NCBI GenBank assembly: GCA_963691815.1
Contig: OY829667.1
Coordinates: forward strand, 8,322,821-8,386,820
Direction of reading: 5' to 3'
DNA: 64,000 nt
Source: Echiichthys vipera
Lineage: Eukaryota > Chordata > Actinopteri > Perciformes > Trachinidae
In this document: positions 45,451 to 58,479 of the stretch, piece after piece
Position numbering within the stretch: the stretch's first letter is position 1
Layout of the letters: every line of letters starts with the position of its first letter
Position numbers and translations under genes: made by a program
The notes under the pieces: generated by a model
The model's database searches: none
Told to the model about the DNA's origin: nothing
What the model saw: only the letters and a program-made list of their open reading frames with translations

Positions 45451-48200
45451 CTGACAAAACGGCAGTATGTGACGTGTTGGGATGAAAACGCTTTGCAACA
45501 CCTTTAGGTTATTTCAATTGAACCAAAGGGAATTCTCAATGGGTATGGCATTTATGGAGTTTAACTTTACTATGTCCTCATAATGATTTAAAAAGCTTGA
45601 GGTTAGCATGTTTTTTATGGTTTGCATTGGAAGCACAAGTAAGGCTGTATGATTGACAATGTGACTCTTTTCATTAAGTGGCTGATCGTCTCTGCCCCGC
45701 TGATTGAGAAAGAATGGCAAATCCAAGACTAGACATCAATTAGAATAGTTGCATTTTGCAACAAGGGTAAAATAAACTCCCATTGAGAGTAACATATGTT
45801 AAATGCTGTGAAGGAAAAGTGTGGCATTCACTCTAACACCATGTATGACTAATGGTGAGTTTACTTGTTCTAACAAGCACGTGCACAGAATGCAAAGCCT
45901 TAAAAATGTATAATGACATAACGCCGGAGAGAAAAATAGTACCATAAAGTGAGTCAGCTGGCAGAAAATGCTTTCCCTTCTCTTTTTCTTTTCCTAAACT
46001 TTACCTGGCTGAGAATGTATTGTGAAAAATAACATCTAATCCACTGGGAGGGTGTCTTAGACTATTTGGAGAGAAAAAAGCCTGCTTCAGCAAATAGCAA
46101 AGTACAGGAGCAATGACAAGGCACCCAACCCCCCCGCCCATCGCACTTTACATACAAATAGCTGTCAAAATAAAATTGCCTACTTTGAATAAGAATATGA
46201 CCGGGACGAAAACACAAATATATGAAAGGACAAAGCAGCCCAGTGGAACAGACAGAGAGAGCATGAAATAAGATATTAATGTGTTCTAAATTGAAAGACA
46301 TTGCATTATGACTTTGCAAATAAAGTAAACCCATGTCACTTTCATCACTTTTTCAATATCAATTTTATTATTAGTTTTGATATTTTTTGTCGCCGGATGC
46401 CTCCCACTGTGGAACATAATGATGTTTTTCATTTTGAGAGGTCACTGTGGTGTCGTGATAGAGGTCAATAGAAGCTTGGAGTCTTGAAAAAGAATGATAA
46501 ATCAGACTATTCTTTCCTACAGAGACCATGATAGTCTAATGGTATCGACTGCTACGAAGGTGACAATATTTACAACTCTAAAAGCATTTAAGAAACCTTG
46601 GTGTCTTATTTGGAGCTTTGGTTTGTATGCTTTTGTAGATATATTTTAACTGGATCAAAACTGCATACTAATGCAAACCAATACAACATCATCTTTATGA
46701 AGCACATAATGATCTTTTCTTTTCGGTGACATTATCAAAAGTGTGTAGAGTCAATGATGTCCTCATTATTGAGGTCATAGTTAAAGGTGGTCTTGTACTT
46801 GACTTCTTTATAAGCTGTTTTTCCCTTGACATTTACTTTGTATAGAGATGGCATACACACCTTTAGGTTAGTGTATGTTTGGGAAAAAAAACAAAAAAGT
46901 CACTATAAATATAGCAGCCAAATTTGATCAGATCAAAGCCTGTGAGGTCAAAGGTCAAATTGCACTAAAATCTCTATAAACTGTCACTTAGTTCAGGTTT
47001 CTGAGGTGCCATAATCCCTGAAAATGATTAGCCCCTTCACATAATGTAAGATCTATGAGGAGAGAATGGCCGAGGCATTATGTTTGTCGTATTCATTTTG
47101 ATTTTAAGCAACAGCCATATAGATAAAATAATCAAGAAAAATGAGACGATTATCCATCAAGGACATTACACGAGGCAGGAGCCAATTTATCCCTGACGTG
47201 GAGGCTCTGAATGGGCTTGATAAATCATCAAGAGAGGGGATATCATTTGGCCTCACAGCGAAAAAATTGTAGCGCAAGCATATTTCAAACCATTAAGGTC
47301 TAAAGTTAGCTCTCGCCCTCCCTCTCCCTACCGCCAATCTATCAAAGGGTGTGCAATCTTTAGCGTGAGCCTAACAGCAGGCTGGGCTGTGTGCTTGTGA
47401 GGTGCCCTAAAGAACAAATGTTTCATTTTCATTAGTTACCTGGTAGTATGTGTCTCAGGGCCAGGACAGGCTTTCTAAATGTCTGTGGAGTGTAAATCTC
47501 CCTTGGGAAGATAAAGGATGGGGAAAAGTTTTCAACCACTTTTCAGTTTTGAACAAGGATGGAAGTGTCACTGGAGAAATACTGAATATCATAAGAGGAT
47601 ATTCATCTCACTTTAAGTGCTTCTTTTTCCTACATTAGAGTACTGCTGATAAGGCTTGGCTTCCTTCTGCAATGATTATCAATCTGCCTGTAAGCTTAGA
47701 CATAGAGAATGTGATGGTAAATAGGAACTAATGACCAACCTTTGGTTTAATGGCCTTGTTTTTCCTAGAACTATTTGCTCAACCTTGCTCACATTACTGC
47801 TTACATAAACTTTCATGGCCACTCTTAGCGTGTGAGGTACATTAGCAGATAATGAACTATTAGCAGCGTGAAAGTTGAGAGAAGTGAACATTTCAACTAT
47901 TTGTCCTGTGAAAAGCCCGGGCCAACCATTTTGTTTCATCAGCTAAAACAACTTTGGAGCTGGGTAACAATAATCAAGACGTGACGAAAAAACAAAATCC
48001 CCCAGAATATTTTAGGGTAAAATTTAGGGTAAATTTTGGTCATGAGTGAAACAAACATCAGTTTCTGGATTAATTACATGAGTTGGGAAATATACACAGA
48101 TCTCTGAAGCGCAAATGATGATAGACGATTAATCGATTAGTTGATTGATAGAAAATAATTTTCCATTGGCAACAATTGAATATATTTATCACCCTACAGA
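45451..48200. other. Long unassigned non-coding stretch
   Basis: No gene or transposon recognised. 47130-47300 is non-repetitive and carries TGATAAATCATCA, an AT-rich site type that homeodomain proteins can bind. Conservation cannot be judged here. Confidence 0.5.
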
Positions 48201-48207
48201 TATCATT

Positions 48208-48412
48208 AGCTGTGTTCAAAATCGTTCCCTATCATAGAAATAGTGCACAATATAGTGTGTATGCCATTTTGTAATGGTGTTTGAATTCTCAGTGGTTAAT
48301 TTCATTCACTATATAGTCCACAATAAAATACCCACAATGCACTAGTAATTTGAGTGTACATACACTGTACACTAAATTGTACTCCCGTATACCATAATGC
48401 AATGCGGTCGTG
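48208..48412. mobile_element. Teleost MITE-like repeat fragment
   Basis: AGCTGTGTTCAAAATCGTTC, then CACAATATAGTGTGTATGCC, CACTATATAGTCCACAATA and ACCATAATGCAATGC. The words CACTATATAG and its relatives fit a short teleost DNA transposon I recall. Ends not fixed. Confidence 0.5.
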
Positions 48413-51400
48413 TTTTACAAGAGAAGAAGCAGAAGAGGTGCTAAGGTAGCCTGGTCTGAGAGCTAACTACAGTAACGAACAAACGTTACTCACAAGCTGA
48501 CTAGTTCCTCGCGAGCATACTACTGTTACTCGCTTGTGAAATAAATTAAAGTGGACAACCACTGTTAACAAAACAACAATTTAACATAATCAAAATTTCC
48601 AAAATGTATTTGTGATTTAACATTTAAATTAACATCAACATCAGTACAACCTATAACTGTCCTCCTGAATGTCCTGTTTATATTATAAATGAACTGTAAA
48701 ACAGGTTTACATTATGCTGGACGCACCCGCTTCCGTTACACATGTATGCAGCTTGTCTACTGAGGCAACGATTTTTTAGTAAATTCCAGTTTAGTGCCCG
48801 AAATCTAGTTTGGGCAATCCCTATACGACAATTCCCCATGACATCACAACAACAATATTCTTGCCTCCGGGTGGCAAAAGCCCAAGTGTTCTCCGATGGC
48901 ACTGCGAGTAAACAAACCCTTCCAGCTGAGAAAACAGAGTAAATGGCTTGAATTACTTGGTGATCTGCAGCGAAGTGGAAGTAGAACTTACTGACACATT
49001 TCTAAGAATCTACAAGTGAAATTTCATATTTGTACATGGGCATTTACATGTCAGATTAGTAAAGGAAAGTGACGTTGATGAGAGAAAGCAGTGAGAACGT
49101 TTGGGCGACACTCAGCCTGAGCGGCTCAGGTGGTGGTTTACATATAAAATGTAAATTAAGAAGACTTTACGGTATATTTTGTAACTGTTCAAGCGTGTCA
49201 TTCTATTGTGAAGGACTAAAGTATGCTCCCAGATGTTTTCACAACATTGATATAAATGTTGACGCCGAGGAGATCGGGTTGTCCGAGTAGGGCCGAGAGT
49301 AGCACACAGCTAAATCACCGGTGTCGTCGCCTTTTGACCCCACCTGTAGACACAAAGCTAAATTAGGCCGTTAAAACGATATATGGTTACAAATATAAGA
49401 AGTTAGACTTTAGTTTAAAACCATTAAATTAACTCAAAATAATACACCATCATTTATGTTTGTAGGTTAAAAAGAAAGATTGATAGAAATTAGCCAAAAA
49501 ATGTCCGTCTGGCGACACAGATCTGTTGTTTGTGAGAAAATGTCTCCACAAACACGATGATGGAGGTTTCTTCCCAGTCTGCCCCGTTAGAAGAGGCTCC
49601 TCCTACACCAGGCAGTCTTGTGGTCTTCTCTGTAGCAATAGTACTTTAAATTAGGTCTACTTGCTTTAACCTCCTCACCCACAGGTTCTGCTGGATAAAT
49701 TTAGTATTTTTTTAATAAAATCGATAAAACCTTATACTTTTTGCTGTATATCAGGCGCTCAACCCCACACACAATACGTTTCCGGCTTTAAGTATGTAAC
49801 ACTGTTTACAGTAGCAGCTGGATCTCTTCAGGTCAGTGGAAGCTGCTCGTGTTCTGCCACCCGGAAGGATCATGGCGCCTGTTGTTTACAAACATGCTGC
49901 CAAAAATGCCCTATATAATTCACCTTGTTAGGGTGGGAGTCCGCCGTTTTGCTTGATCCAAATTGCCTTCAAATACACAAGGGAATCACAGGAAATGGTG
50001 TATGTACGTACAGTTTGTAATGTTATTTCAATGATATCATCCTCACTGCGTAATGGTACTGATGCTTCAAATTAAAAGCAACAAAACAAAAGGGCTTTTG
50101 TTATGAAGCAGGTTCTGCCTAAATTGCAAGGGTTCACAAATATGTGCTTGGCTTCTTCAATGATTGTGACGGGCCCATTTCTAACAATGTATCAACCAAA
50201 CGATCGGTCCAGAAAATATTTTGAAGATTAAAGGTCTAAAAGTCTTATTACAGGTCTTGAAGTACCATTGAATATGTGAAAAAAAAGTTGTATGAAGCCT
50301 TTTGTGGCAAAGTGAAGTGTGTCTCAGTTGACATCACTTGAGACAATTTACCAGTGTCAGTCTGAGCTGAAGTTGAAGTTTGAAAATTAACAAAAAAAGT
50401 CCGTAGGGTGTGAAGTTAGAAAGAAGTTAGCTTGCCAGGCATCTGTAGCCTGCTAGCAATCTCTTTTTTGAGGCTAGTGGGTTGAGACTAAATTAGCCGC
50501 TACTAGCATAAAACACCCAAATTTGCATTGTGCAGCTGATGGATTACCCTTTTTTTCCCACATCGTATCCGTATTGGACTACTGGTGCATGGGACAGGCA
50601 CTAGGAAGAATTAAGCAGTTTAACATGAATACTCATGCCTAACACATCAATGGTGTTTAATAATTAATTTAATTATTTTTGAGAACTATATTTAATTGCC
50701 AAAATATTTCCTAATTCACCAGGCTATTATCTTATCTGCCTTCTCCTGACACAAAATTTACCTTAGTAGTCGGGATAACAAGTCAATCACCCTTGTGTTA
50801 TTTCTCCTCTCTTTTACTTTGAACCTCTCCGCAGGGCATCTGTCACCACCTGCTATCGCTTCAGGGCCAAATTTAGATGAAAGAAATGGAATGAATTTAG
50901 ACAAATGCGCAGGTGAGGCAAACAACTTTTAACTGCCCGAGGGGCTCTGTGATTTTTGTTGTTACTGTAATTCCCTTCCGGAAAGTAATAACTTTATTTC
51001 AAGGAGGCTTTTGAAGAAGAGAACCTCTGCTGCTGGATTCTGACAGGTCTTGTCGAATGGGGCATTATGCGTCCCTTTCATTTTCACTGCGCTTGTCCTT
51101 GCAAGTGCCACTTGATTTGTTGTCCTGCAAATGTGCCACGTGGGCGGCACTCAGGCAGATACTGCGGAGCGCCAATCTTCCCATGGGATTTGTTGAAACT
51201 TTCTGAGGCTATGGTGAATTTAACACCCTGAAGGTCCACACGTTCTTCGTTTTTTCCCTCCCCTATAAGATATGTAGGCCAGCACAGTAGAATATCATAG
51301 GATATCATTACCATTACCGCTCTGGCTTGTATTGTAAATTTAAAAGCCTTATGCATATTCATGACAATACAGAAAACACAGGAGCACTCACATAATAAAA

Positions 51401-53820
51401 GCGTCACACTGGGAAGCTTATATTTACGCATTTGTTTATGAAATTGCCACTTTTGGTCAAGCTGAACCATCAGAATGGCCTCTGGTGTCAAATCAAGCCT
51501 GTGTTCTTTGTTGACAAATTACGGTATAGCAAAACTGTTGATTGTTTTTTTTTTTTGTACGCAGGCAAGTGAACCTGGAATGACAGGTGCGAGGGGACAA
51601 GTGACAGCTCTGCAATCATTCTGCTCTCGATTCATTTGCCACCGTTCACGTTCAGAGGGCTCCAGTGGTACATGAAAATGAAAAATCTCAAATGCAAACA
51701 CATACGTAGCTGTATAATTAGTGCGGTCAATAAAATGGTTTATAACAGAGGGGCTCACTGCCACATTGACGCACTTTCAATGATTATTGATTGACTGTAA
51801 TTGGACTGTCAAAATGCTCTCTTGTGATATTGAAAATGGATAAAGCAAATACAATAGTTTTACACAGGGGGAGGTTTCTGAATGTGCTTTTTTCTACGAG
51901 CAATGCGATTCCTAATGAACACACAATATTCTGTGTTAAAACAGTTATTTTCACATAGGAAGGTTTCTGCGTTTGTATTTTTTTCCCTCCGTTCTCTTCT
52001 CACTGATCTAAAACAGACGTTGTAGGAAAATAGGTTCCATGCACCAATCGGGATTTAGAAACTTTTGAATCAAAATCTTATGACAGTCGTGGGGGTTGTT
52101 TGCTTAATGCTGCCAAGCCACTGATAATTGAGTTTATAAATGTAAATGAAAAACATTTTCCAAACTTTCTGTTGTTTTATTTAGCCATTAATATTTGATG
52201 TTAAAGAGAAACCTGTGAGGTTTAAAACCAATGTTTAGGGGCTTTATGGTTGATATGTTGTGTTGTGCTGTCGTGTTCATATCTGTTGTTTCCTGTGAAT
52301 CCCTTGTCCATGTTCATGGCAATTAAATTGAACGTAGGAATGGCGGATTCCACTACTAACAATGCAAACTAATATACAAAGAGGTAACTGATAAGTTTAA
52401 ATACATGTATTGAATTGGGCAGAATAAAGACACTCAAGCAGTGGTATTTGATGAGTTGGGAAATTGTCTGTGAGAGCCTTGTGGAGGCAACCCCGGTCCA
52501 CTTTAAATATACCAAGAACAGCCTCTTTAAAGTTAACAATAATTTTAGTCAAAGTAATTCCACTTTTTCCATCCAATATGTCCACTTCTTTTTAAAATAT
52601 TCTACTCTAACTATCCGACTTTAATGCTGTAGATGAAAGTGCATATTTCAGAGCTAGGAAGTGATACATTTGTATCTATAATATGATCTATAATATGATT
52701 TGTCTGGTCAAGCAGCATGGAACTAGCATGAACAGACCGCATACAGTGCTCTTACAAATGCATGAGATCAGTGAGAGAAGCTGTCCTCATCTTCTCTTGT
52801 GCTATGCCTTCGCTCAGATGTTATAGGTACTAAGCTAGACTCTTTCACAGAGTTATGGAAATTATGGAAAATTTCAGTTGGAAATATTGATGGTATATAC
52901 TGTATAAGATTAGGGGTTTTTATGCAGAGAGAAATCAATCTGAAGCAGCATGAGGTCAAATTATACAAATGCACAGAAATTAAGTCACTGAGCCACACTT
53001 ATCCAGGATCTAATTAGATATGCTAAGAATTACAGTTCATTTCTGTCCATTGTTTTCAAGTCTTCATGCAAACATGTGAACACTGACATGATTTCTATAC
53101 ACTCTATCCCACACACTGCATGTGTGTGTGTGCAGCATTGTGAGAAGCTCTGAGTTGTAGTGGTAATTTTCTCCTTGATAGGAGCCAAAGAGAACAGCTG
53201 TCAATGAGAGTGACCCAAATGACAGATAGCCCACTCTACGGGGGCCAGCAAGGCCATTTGAACACAGGGACATTCACTTAGGAACCCCCCCAGTTCTCCT
53301 ATAGAATTTATATCCTCCATCCTCTCCCAAATCAAAAGCCGTCTGTGTCAGTGTCATTTTCACTATAAGCTTATAGCAGGAACCACAAGAGGTGCAAAGC
53401 AACTTCTGCTTCGGAAAAAAACAAATAAGCAGCACAACACATCAGAACCTCCCAATGGAGAAGCCTTGAAATGGATTATCTGTCTTTAAACACCCACACT
53501 CCTTCCTCTATTTCTCTCTTCTCTTCTCAGCATCTCCTGTTCTGTGATCCAAATTATAAATCTCATCTGGAGGGGGAAAGATAAAAGTTCCCACAAGAAT
53601 CAGCTCTTATGTAAAGAAGAGGGAGTGATATGTAGTTGTAGTTGCAATAAGGGAAGACACAAATGGCCTATTAACTATAGTTTTCCCTCACACATAGAAT
53701 TAAAGTTGCTGTATATCCCTGAGTTTATAGCGACTGCAGAGCCATGCTGAACATTCTTCTATATGTCAACAGAGACAAACATTGTGTTCTGCAACTTGTA
53801 TTTGAGTCAGTTGTTCTGGA
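48413..53820. other. Long unassigned non-coding stretch
   Basis: No gene supported. The longest frame is a 135-codon minus-strand one (51084-51491) with no domain. 48700-49930 is locally CpG-richer with several CCGG words and may be an unrecognised old repeat. A 10-base T run lies near 51547. Confidence 0.45.
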
Positions 53821-53825
53821 TACAT

Positions 53826-53892
53826 ATGAAGCAACCTTGGGTCCCTTGAAAAGGGGCTATAAAAACTATTATTATTATTATTATTATTATTA
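53826..53892 (+). repeat. Retroposon 3' tail with (TTA)n
   Basis: GAAGCAACCTTGGGTCCCTT then GAAAAGGGGCTATAAAAACT runs into about eight ATT units (53867-53892). This is the usual 3' end of a fish retroposon. The body is missing. Confidence 0.65.
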
Positions 53893-53894
53893 CC

Positions 53895-54885
53895 ACTTAT
53901 ATTTTTTTGATTATTCTGTAGTACAATAGAGTTCAGGGTGAACACTTGACCACCTTTAGTGTGTCTCGTTATTCTTCGAAAATACATACTTTTCATGCCC
54001 CACTTATCATTACATCCTCCTAATGGTCAGATTTCGGGGAACATTTCTGCACAGGAACAGACTGGCTTCCATGGCAACACTCATAGACATAGTATGAACC
54101 GAGGCCTGGCCTTGTTAGCCTCAGTTCTGCACTTTACAAGGAAACACATTGCTACAGTCATAACATACCGTTATGTCGACATTATACTCGCTATATAAAA
54201 ATCATGGTACCGTGAAAGGCACTTAAATTACTGTGAAAACGTCTATTTTTAAAGTTGAACTGGAACTATCTCCGCTTTTTGTGGGAAGAAATAAAAAAAA
54301 CTATACCATTACTTCTACTGTTATTGTGCAAAATTTCCCATTTCTCAAAGGTGGATATAACATTTTTTTTTAAGAAATACTTTAGGACTTCAGGTATGTT
54401 TTTTTTTGACGGCTCCCATGGCAGCAGTTTGAGACTTACCTTGCTATTGACAAAAGTTGATAAAAGACGCTATAAGTCCACAGAGTATTGGCTATAAACT
54501 GTTTATATTAACTGTCTACCTCTCTGTAACATTCAGGATTTGGAAGGAGCATCGTGTGGTTGAGTTGGGACAAAATTTAGTGACGTCAACTGGCGAGACC
54601 GTCAAAACTCACAGCATTGTGTAATCCTGGGAACTCGGCAGACTATACATTAGCCCATGATTTGAAATACAGCACAGAGTATCTACAGTATCTAGAGTAT
54701 ATACAGAGTGCTCAGATCACAGATGGTACGAAGAAATGGCTAACAAGCCCACCAACTTTCTTTGCGGCTATTTTTAGTGTTAGCACCAATAAAATTGACA
54801 TGGTCAAAAGCAGTCAAAAACATCTTCCAAGCATAAACTGTAACTGCCCACTGTTCCAATGGCCCACAATTCCGAAGCCACAGTA
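53895..54885. other. Unassigned non-coding stretch
   Basis: No gene or repeat recognised. Two short T runs lie near 54365 and 54400. Confidence 0.5.
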
Positions 54886-54888
54886 GTC

Positions 54889-55060
54889 TAAGGCCTAGTC
54901 CACATGAACACAGGAATTTTTTTAAACCAACCTTTTATGGCCCCCGGTTAAAAGAAACCACACCACCTGTGTGATAAAAATATCTCCGTCCACATGAAAC
55001 AGCAAAATCCACCTCCATCAACTGGTCACGTCTAGAGTGCTCCACGGGTCTCCATGGATA
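54889..55060. mobile_element. Possible MITE fragment (related to 8256-8420)
   Basis: AAGGCCTAGTCCACATGAAC and ATCTCCGTCCACATGAAACA fit a teleost short DNA transposon that I recall beginning with GGCTxGTCCACACG. The second end is not found. Confidence 0.4.
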
Positions 55061-55324
55061 CAACGTACTGTTTACAGTCGCACAACGTGACATCAAACAA
55101 TGTCGACAAGAAATTGCGGTGTTCTTCGGTTTTCCTGTCCACACATGACTGCTTAAACTGGACTTTTTGTACGTGTTTGGAAACAGAAAACAAAACACAC
55201 ATCATTTCAGAAGGCCCTTTCTCTGAAAATACACTACAAGCTCTCCAAAATAGAAGCACATGGCTGATTATTATGCAGAATAATGCTAGCAGACCTTTCC
55301 AGAGGGTGAAAAAAATCATCCACC

Positions 55325-55576
55325 CTACTTGCCTGTGATTTGCTAGTACTTGTTGTCTTCATGGTTGGGTTAGTAAGGATGGTTGGGTTTCGGCATGATC
55401 CATCCTCCTGTGCCTTTGATTGGCTTGTTGTTGCCTTCGTTGACTGGGTTGGTTTGATTTAGGCATGAGAAATGAGGTTGGTTAAGGTGACCCATGTCAT
55501 TCTTCATGCCTAAACATAACCAACCTAAAAAACCCAACCATGAAGACAGCAACTATAGCCAATCAGAGGCAGGTAG
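55325..55576. mobile_element. Fold-back element: two direct copies and one inverted copy of an about 75-bp unit
   Basis: The left arm (55325-55410) starts CTACTTGCCTGTGATTTGCT and holds GTCTTCATGGTTGGGTT and TTTCGGCATGA. The right arm (55490-55576), inverted, starts CTACCTGCCTCTGATTGGCT and holds GTCTTCATGGTTGGGTT and TTTAGGCATGA. Between them, 55411-55485 is a further direct copy: TGCCTTTGATTGGCTTG, GTTGACTGGGTTGG, TTTAGGCATGA. A 90-codon frame seen here is a by-product. Confidence 0.85.
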
Positions 55577-55579
55577 AGT

Positions 55580-58415
55580 AGATTATATTTTTGCCATCTA
55601 GGAAGGTTCAATAACATTATTTCACATAATAACTAGCCATGTGCTTCTGTTTAAGAAACTGCTGTCAGGGAAACAGATCTTCTGGATTATGTGTGTATTC
55701 CTGGGATAATGATCCGTCCAACAGATACGGCAGTTTTCAGACTTCTGGGACTTTGGAATTATGAGCCTTCAGAAAAATGGCATGGTATACAACGTATACT
55801 AATTTCTAAAGTTCTGTATCTGCGGTTGAAGCACGTTAGATCAATAGCTGTAACGTTTTTGCAGCCTTGATAAGAATATAATGAGCCCAATTGAAAACTT
55901 CTTTCTCCTGGCCTGCACCACCTTCCACCACAAATGCCTTCTGTCCAGCCTTGTCGAGCAATGCCAGTAGTTTTAGTTTCCCCTAAAAGGGTACCCATTC
56001 TTGTTAAAATATCTCTTTATGCTTGTTTGTTTCCTCCCTGACCTCTATTAACACTTGGCAATACCTTCTCTATTCATAACACCCGTCTGAAATAGTGACT
56101 AGCTTCAAGCAGCCAAACGAAATGTATTCTCTGGCTTTAGTGACCAGGTCAAACATTTTGCTGACTTTTTGTCAATCTATAAGTGCCAAGACGCGGAAGT
56201 CGAGCCAAACGTTAAAGGAGTGGTCTCAAAACTCCTTATAGAGCAAGACTGCATCCCATAAAAGTCGACTTTCCTGGCAGACGTGCAGGACTGCACCAGA
56301 TGACCTAGCTTAATTGGCTCCGTTGGACACCAGCACATATTTTTGTACACACTTAGACATGAGTGATTTTCATTTAATTTTTGATCCAGTGGAGTTGGAG
56401 ACACATTTAATTACAGTGAGTAGAACCACAGGAATGGCTCCATATTGAAACGTCTGACTGCCAACCTGCTACGCAATTAGCGACATGTTTTGAGAACATT
56501 TCAGAATTGTTGTGATTGACTAATGTTATTAATGAAACCATCACATGCTTTTAAAGGCATAAAACAAGTTGGAGGAAATTTGTTGTTCATTGTGTTTGCT
56601 GCATTGTTAAAACATATATGTATAGTCTACTATGTGTATCATTCATAACCTTCAACATATTCCTGTCGCCACTGAGGTTTGCAAATAGTCTGGGCTCAGG
56701 AGCATCCAGTATGTTTGCCAGCATAAACCTCTCCTCCTCATGCCTTCATAACTCTGTGGGAGTTGATTAATGAAGCAGATTTCCAGCTATCAAGCTGGGT
56801 GCAAACTGTTCAATTATGCAGCTTGGAATCTCCTTATATCATGTTTTAGTGGCCTCACTAGCTTGGTGGGACCGACGCGTGTGGGAAGCCTGGCCAGAGA
56901 TAAGCCTCAGTAGCACAAGCTATATTTGTCTAAGTGATGACCTTTGCCTTCGAAACATATTAAAGTGCAGTGATTGGTGGAGTACTGTCAGTTTGCTCTT
57001 TCATGAGGTCATTGCTGGGGTTGTCACAGCGACACTGGCAGGAGTCACTTCACATTCTGAGATAATCAAAATGCATGGCTGGGGCAGGCAAAGAGGCAAC
57101 AGGCTCATGCTGTAAACTGTAAAGAAGCCATTTACAACCTGACGCAGACATCTGTCCTCATCAGGCACATCTGCTCTAAAACTGCCTCATGATTGTTTGG
57201 TTCCATTTGCAAACACTCATTCTACTTTCATATTTTATATTTGAGTATTCAATTTTTCATACAGAAGTCTTTTAAGCAGATATAATTCTTTGTGGATAAA
57301 AAGTCTTGGGGATTATGCTGGTGGGCTTTGAGAAACAAAACATTCACACCTCAACAGGTGAAAGTTAATATTACTGTATATTGTGAGCACTAAGATTTTA
57401 AATCCCCCTCTCAATCTAAACTTCAAACAAAACAACCATGAGTGGCCTAAAATACTTGTTTCTGGTTTGTTATTCTAACTACTTGGCTCATTGAGAGTCC
57501 TTATCTATCACTTTTTAAAAATGCAATGTCAAATAAATCTCTTTAAACAGATATCTAACCAGTGCATGAAAGGGGAAAAACGGGCTGTTTTCCCCGGAGG
57601 TGAAATCGTCCTCAGATTGATAGCCGATGGGTTCCAAGATTAATGTCATCTGTAGTATTACATCTGAAATAGGGATCCATTTCATGACATAAAGCTTGCA
57701 AAAAAAACAACAACTTAACATTATAATGACATATAATTGCTAAAGCATTAAATATATTGTTGGATTATCATTTACAGCTAATGACAGAAATATGAGTATG
57801 TAACCGGACACTAAGACAATAATCTATTTTTGTATCTACAATGTAAATGCAATGTTCTAATCAAAACACAGACGTGCTCTTAGAAAAGAACTAGCAACTG
57901 AACAAATTAACACTTGATTAAATATTGCACCTTGGCAGTTGCTAATTGAAATCCCACGTTAACTTGTGTGAGTTGTTGGCAATACAACTTTAACACTATT
58001 TCAACCCCATAACCCACAATGACAACAGCTTTACAAATTAAAAATTAGGAAACATTACACTGAAAACAAATTCATCTAGTTATTAATCAAATTCTCAATC
58101 GTTAAAATGACTTAGGCTAAGTGAGGCATCTGCACTGAAGCAATGATTTCATATTTTGCCAGTCATACAACTGCAACAATGCCTGAACGATAAGAGCAGT
58201 TTAAACTGCACGTTTTAAACAAGAACCTCATCAAATTATAATGCAGATTACTGCCTTACTGATTTGTGTAAAATGCATTTATATAAATGTGTATGTTATA
58301 TATATTAAGACACACTGTGTTGGCACTAATGCAAGCAAATATACTGTACAAACAGCCCTGCATTATATCCTTCCTTCATGAAGGTTTATAATGCCAACGT
58401 TTTTTTCAAAATATA
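55580..58415. other. Long unassigned non-coding stretch
   Basis: No gene or repeat recognised. A 99-codon plus frame (56816-57115) has no domain. Confidence 0.5.
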
Positions 58416-58420
58416 TAAGA

Positions 58421-58475
58421 GTTGATTCAACTTTATGGCCATGTTGTACATAGAATGTAGTTGGTGCTCTTGCAA
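58421..58475 (-). repeat. Retroposon-tail-like segment, inverted
   Basis: GTTGATTCAACTTTATGGCC then GAATGTAGTTGGTG resembles the inverse of a fish retroposon 3' end, as recalled. Body not seen. Confidence 0.35.
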
Positions 58476-58479
58476 TAAA

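Noticed and set aside
51084..51491. 135-codon minus-strand frame
   Set aside because: No domain, no homology recognised, poor composition for a fish gene.
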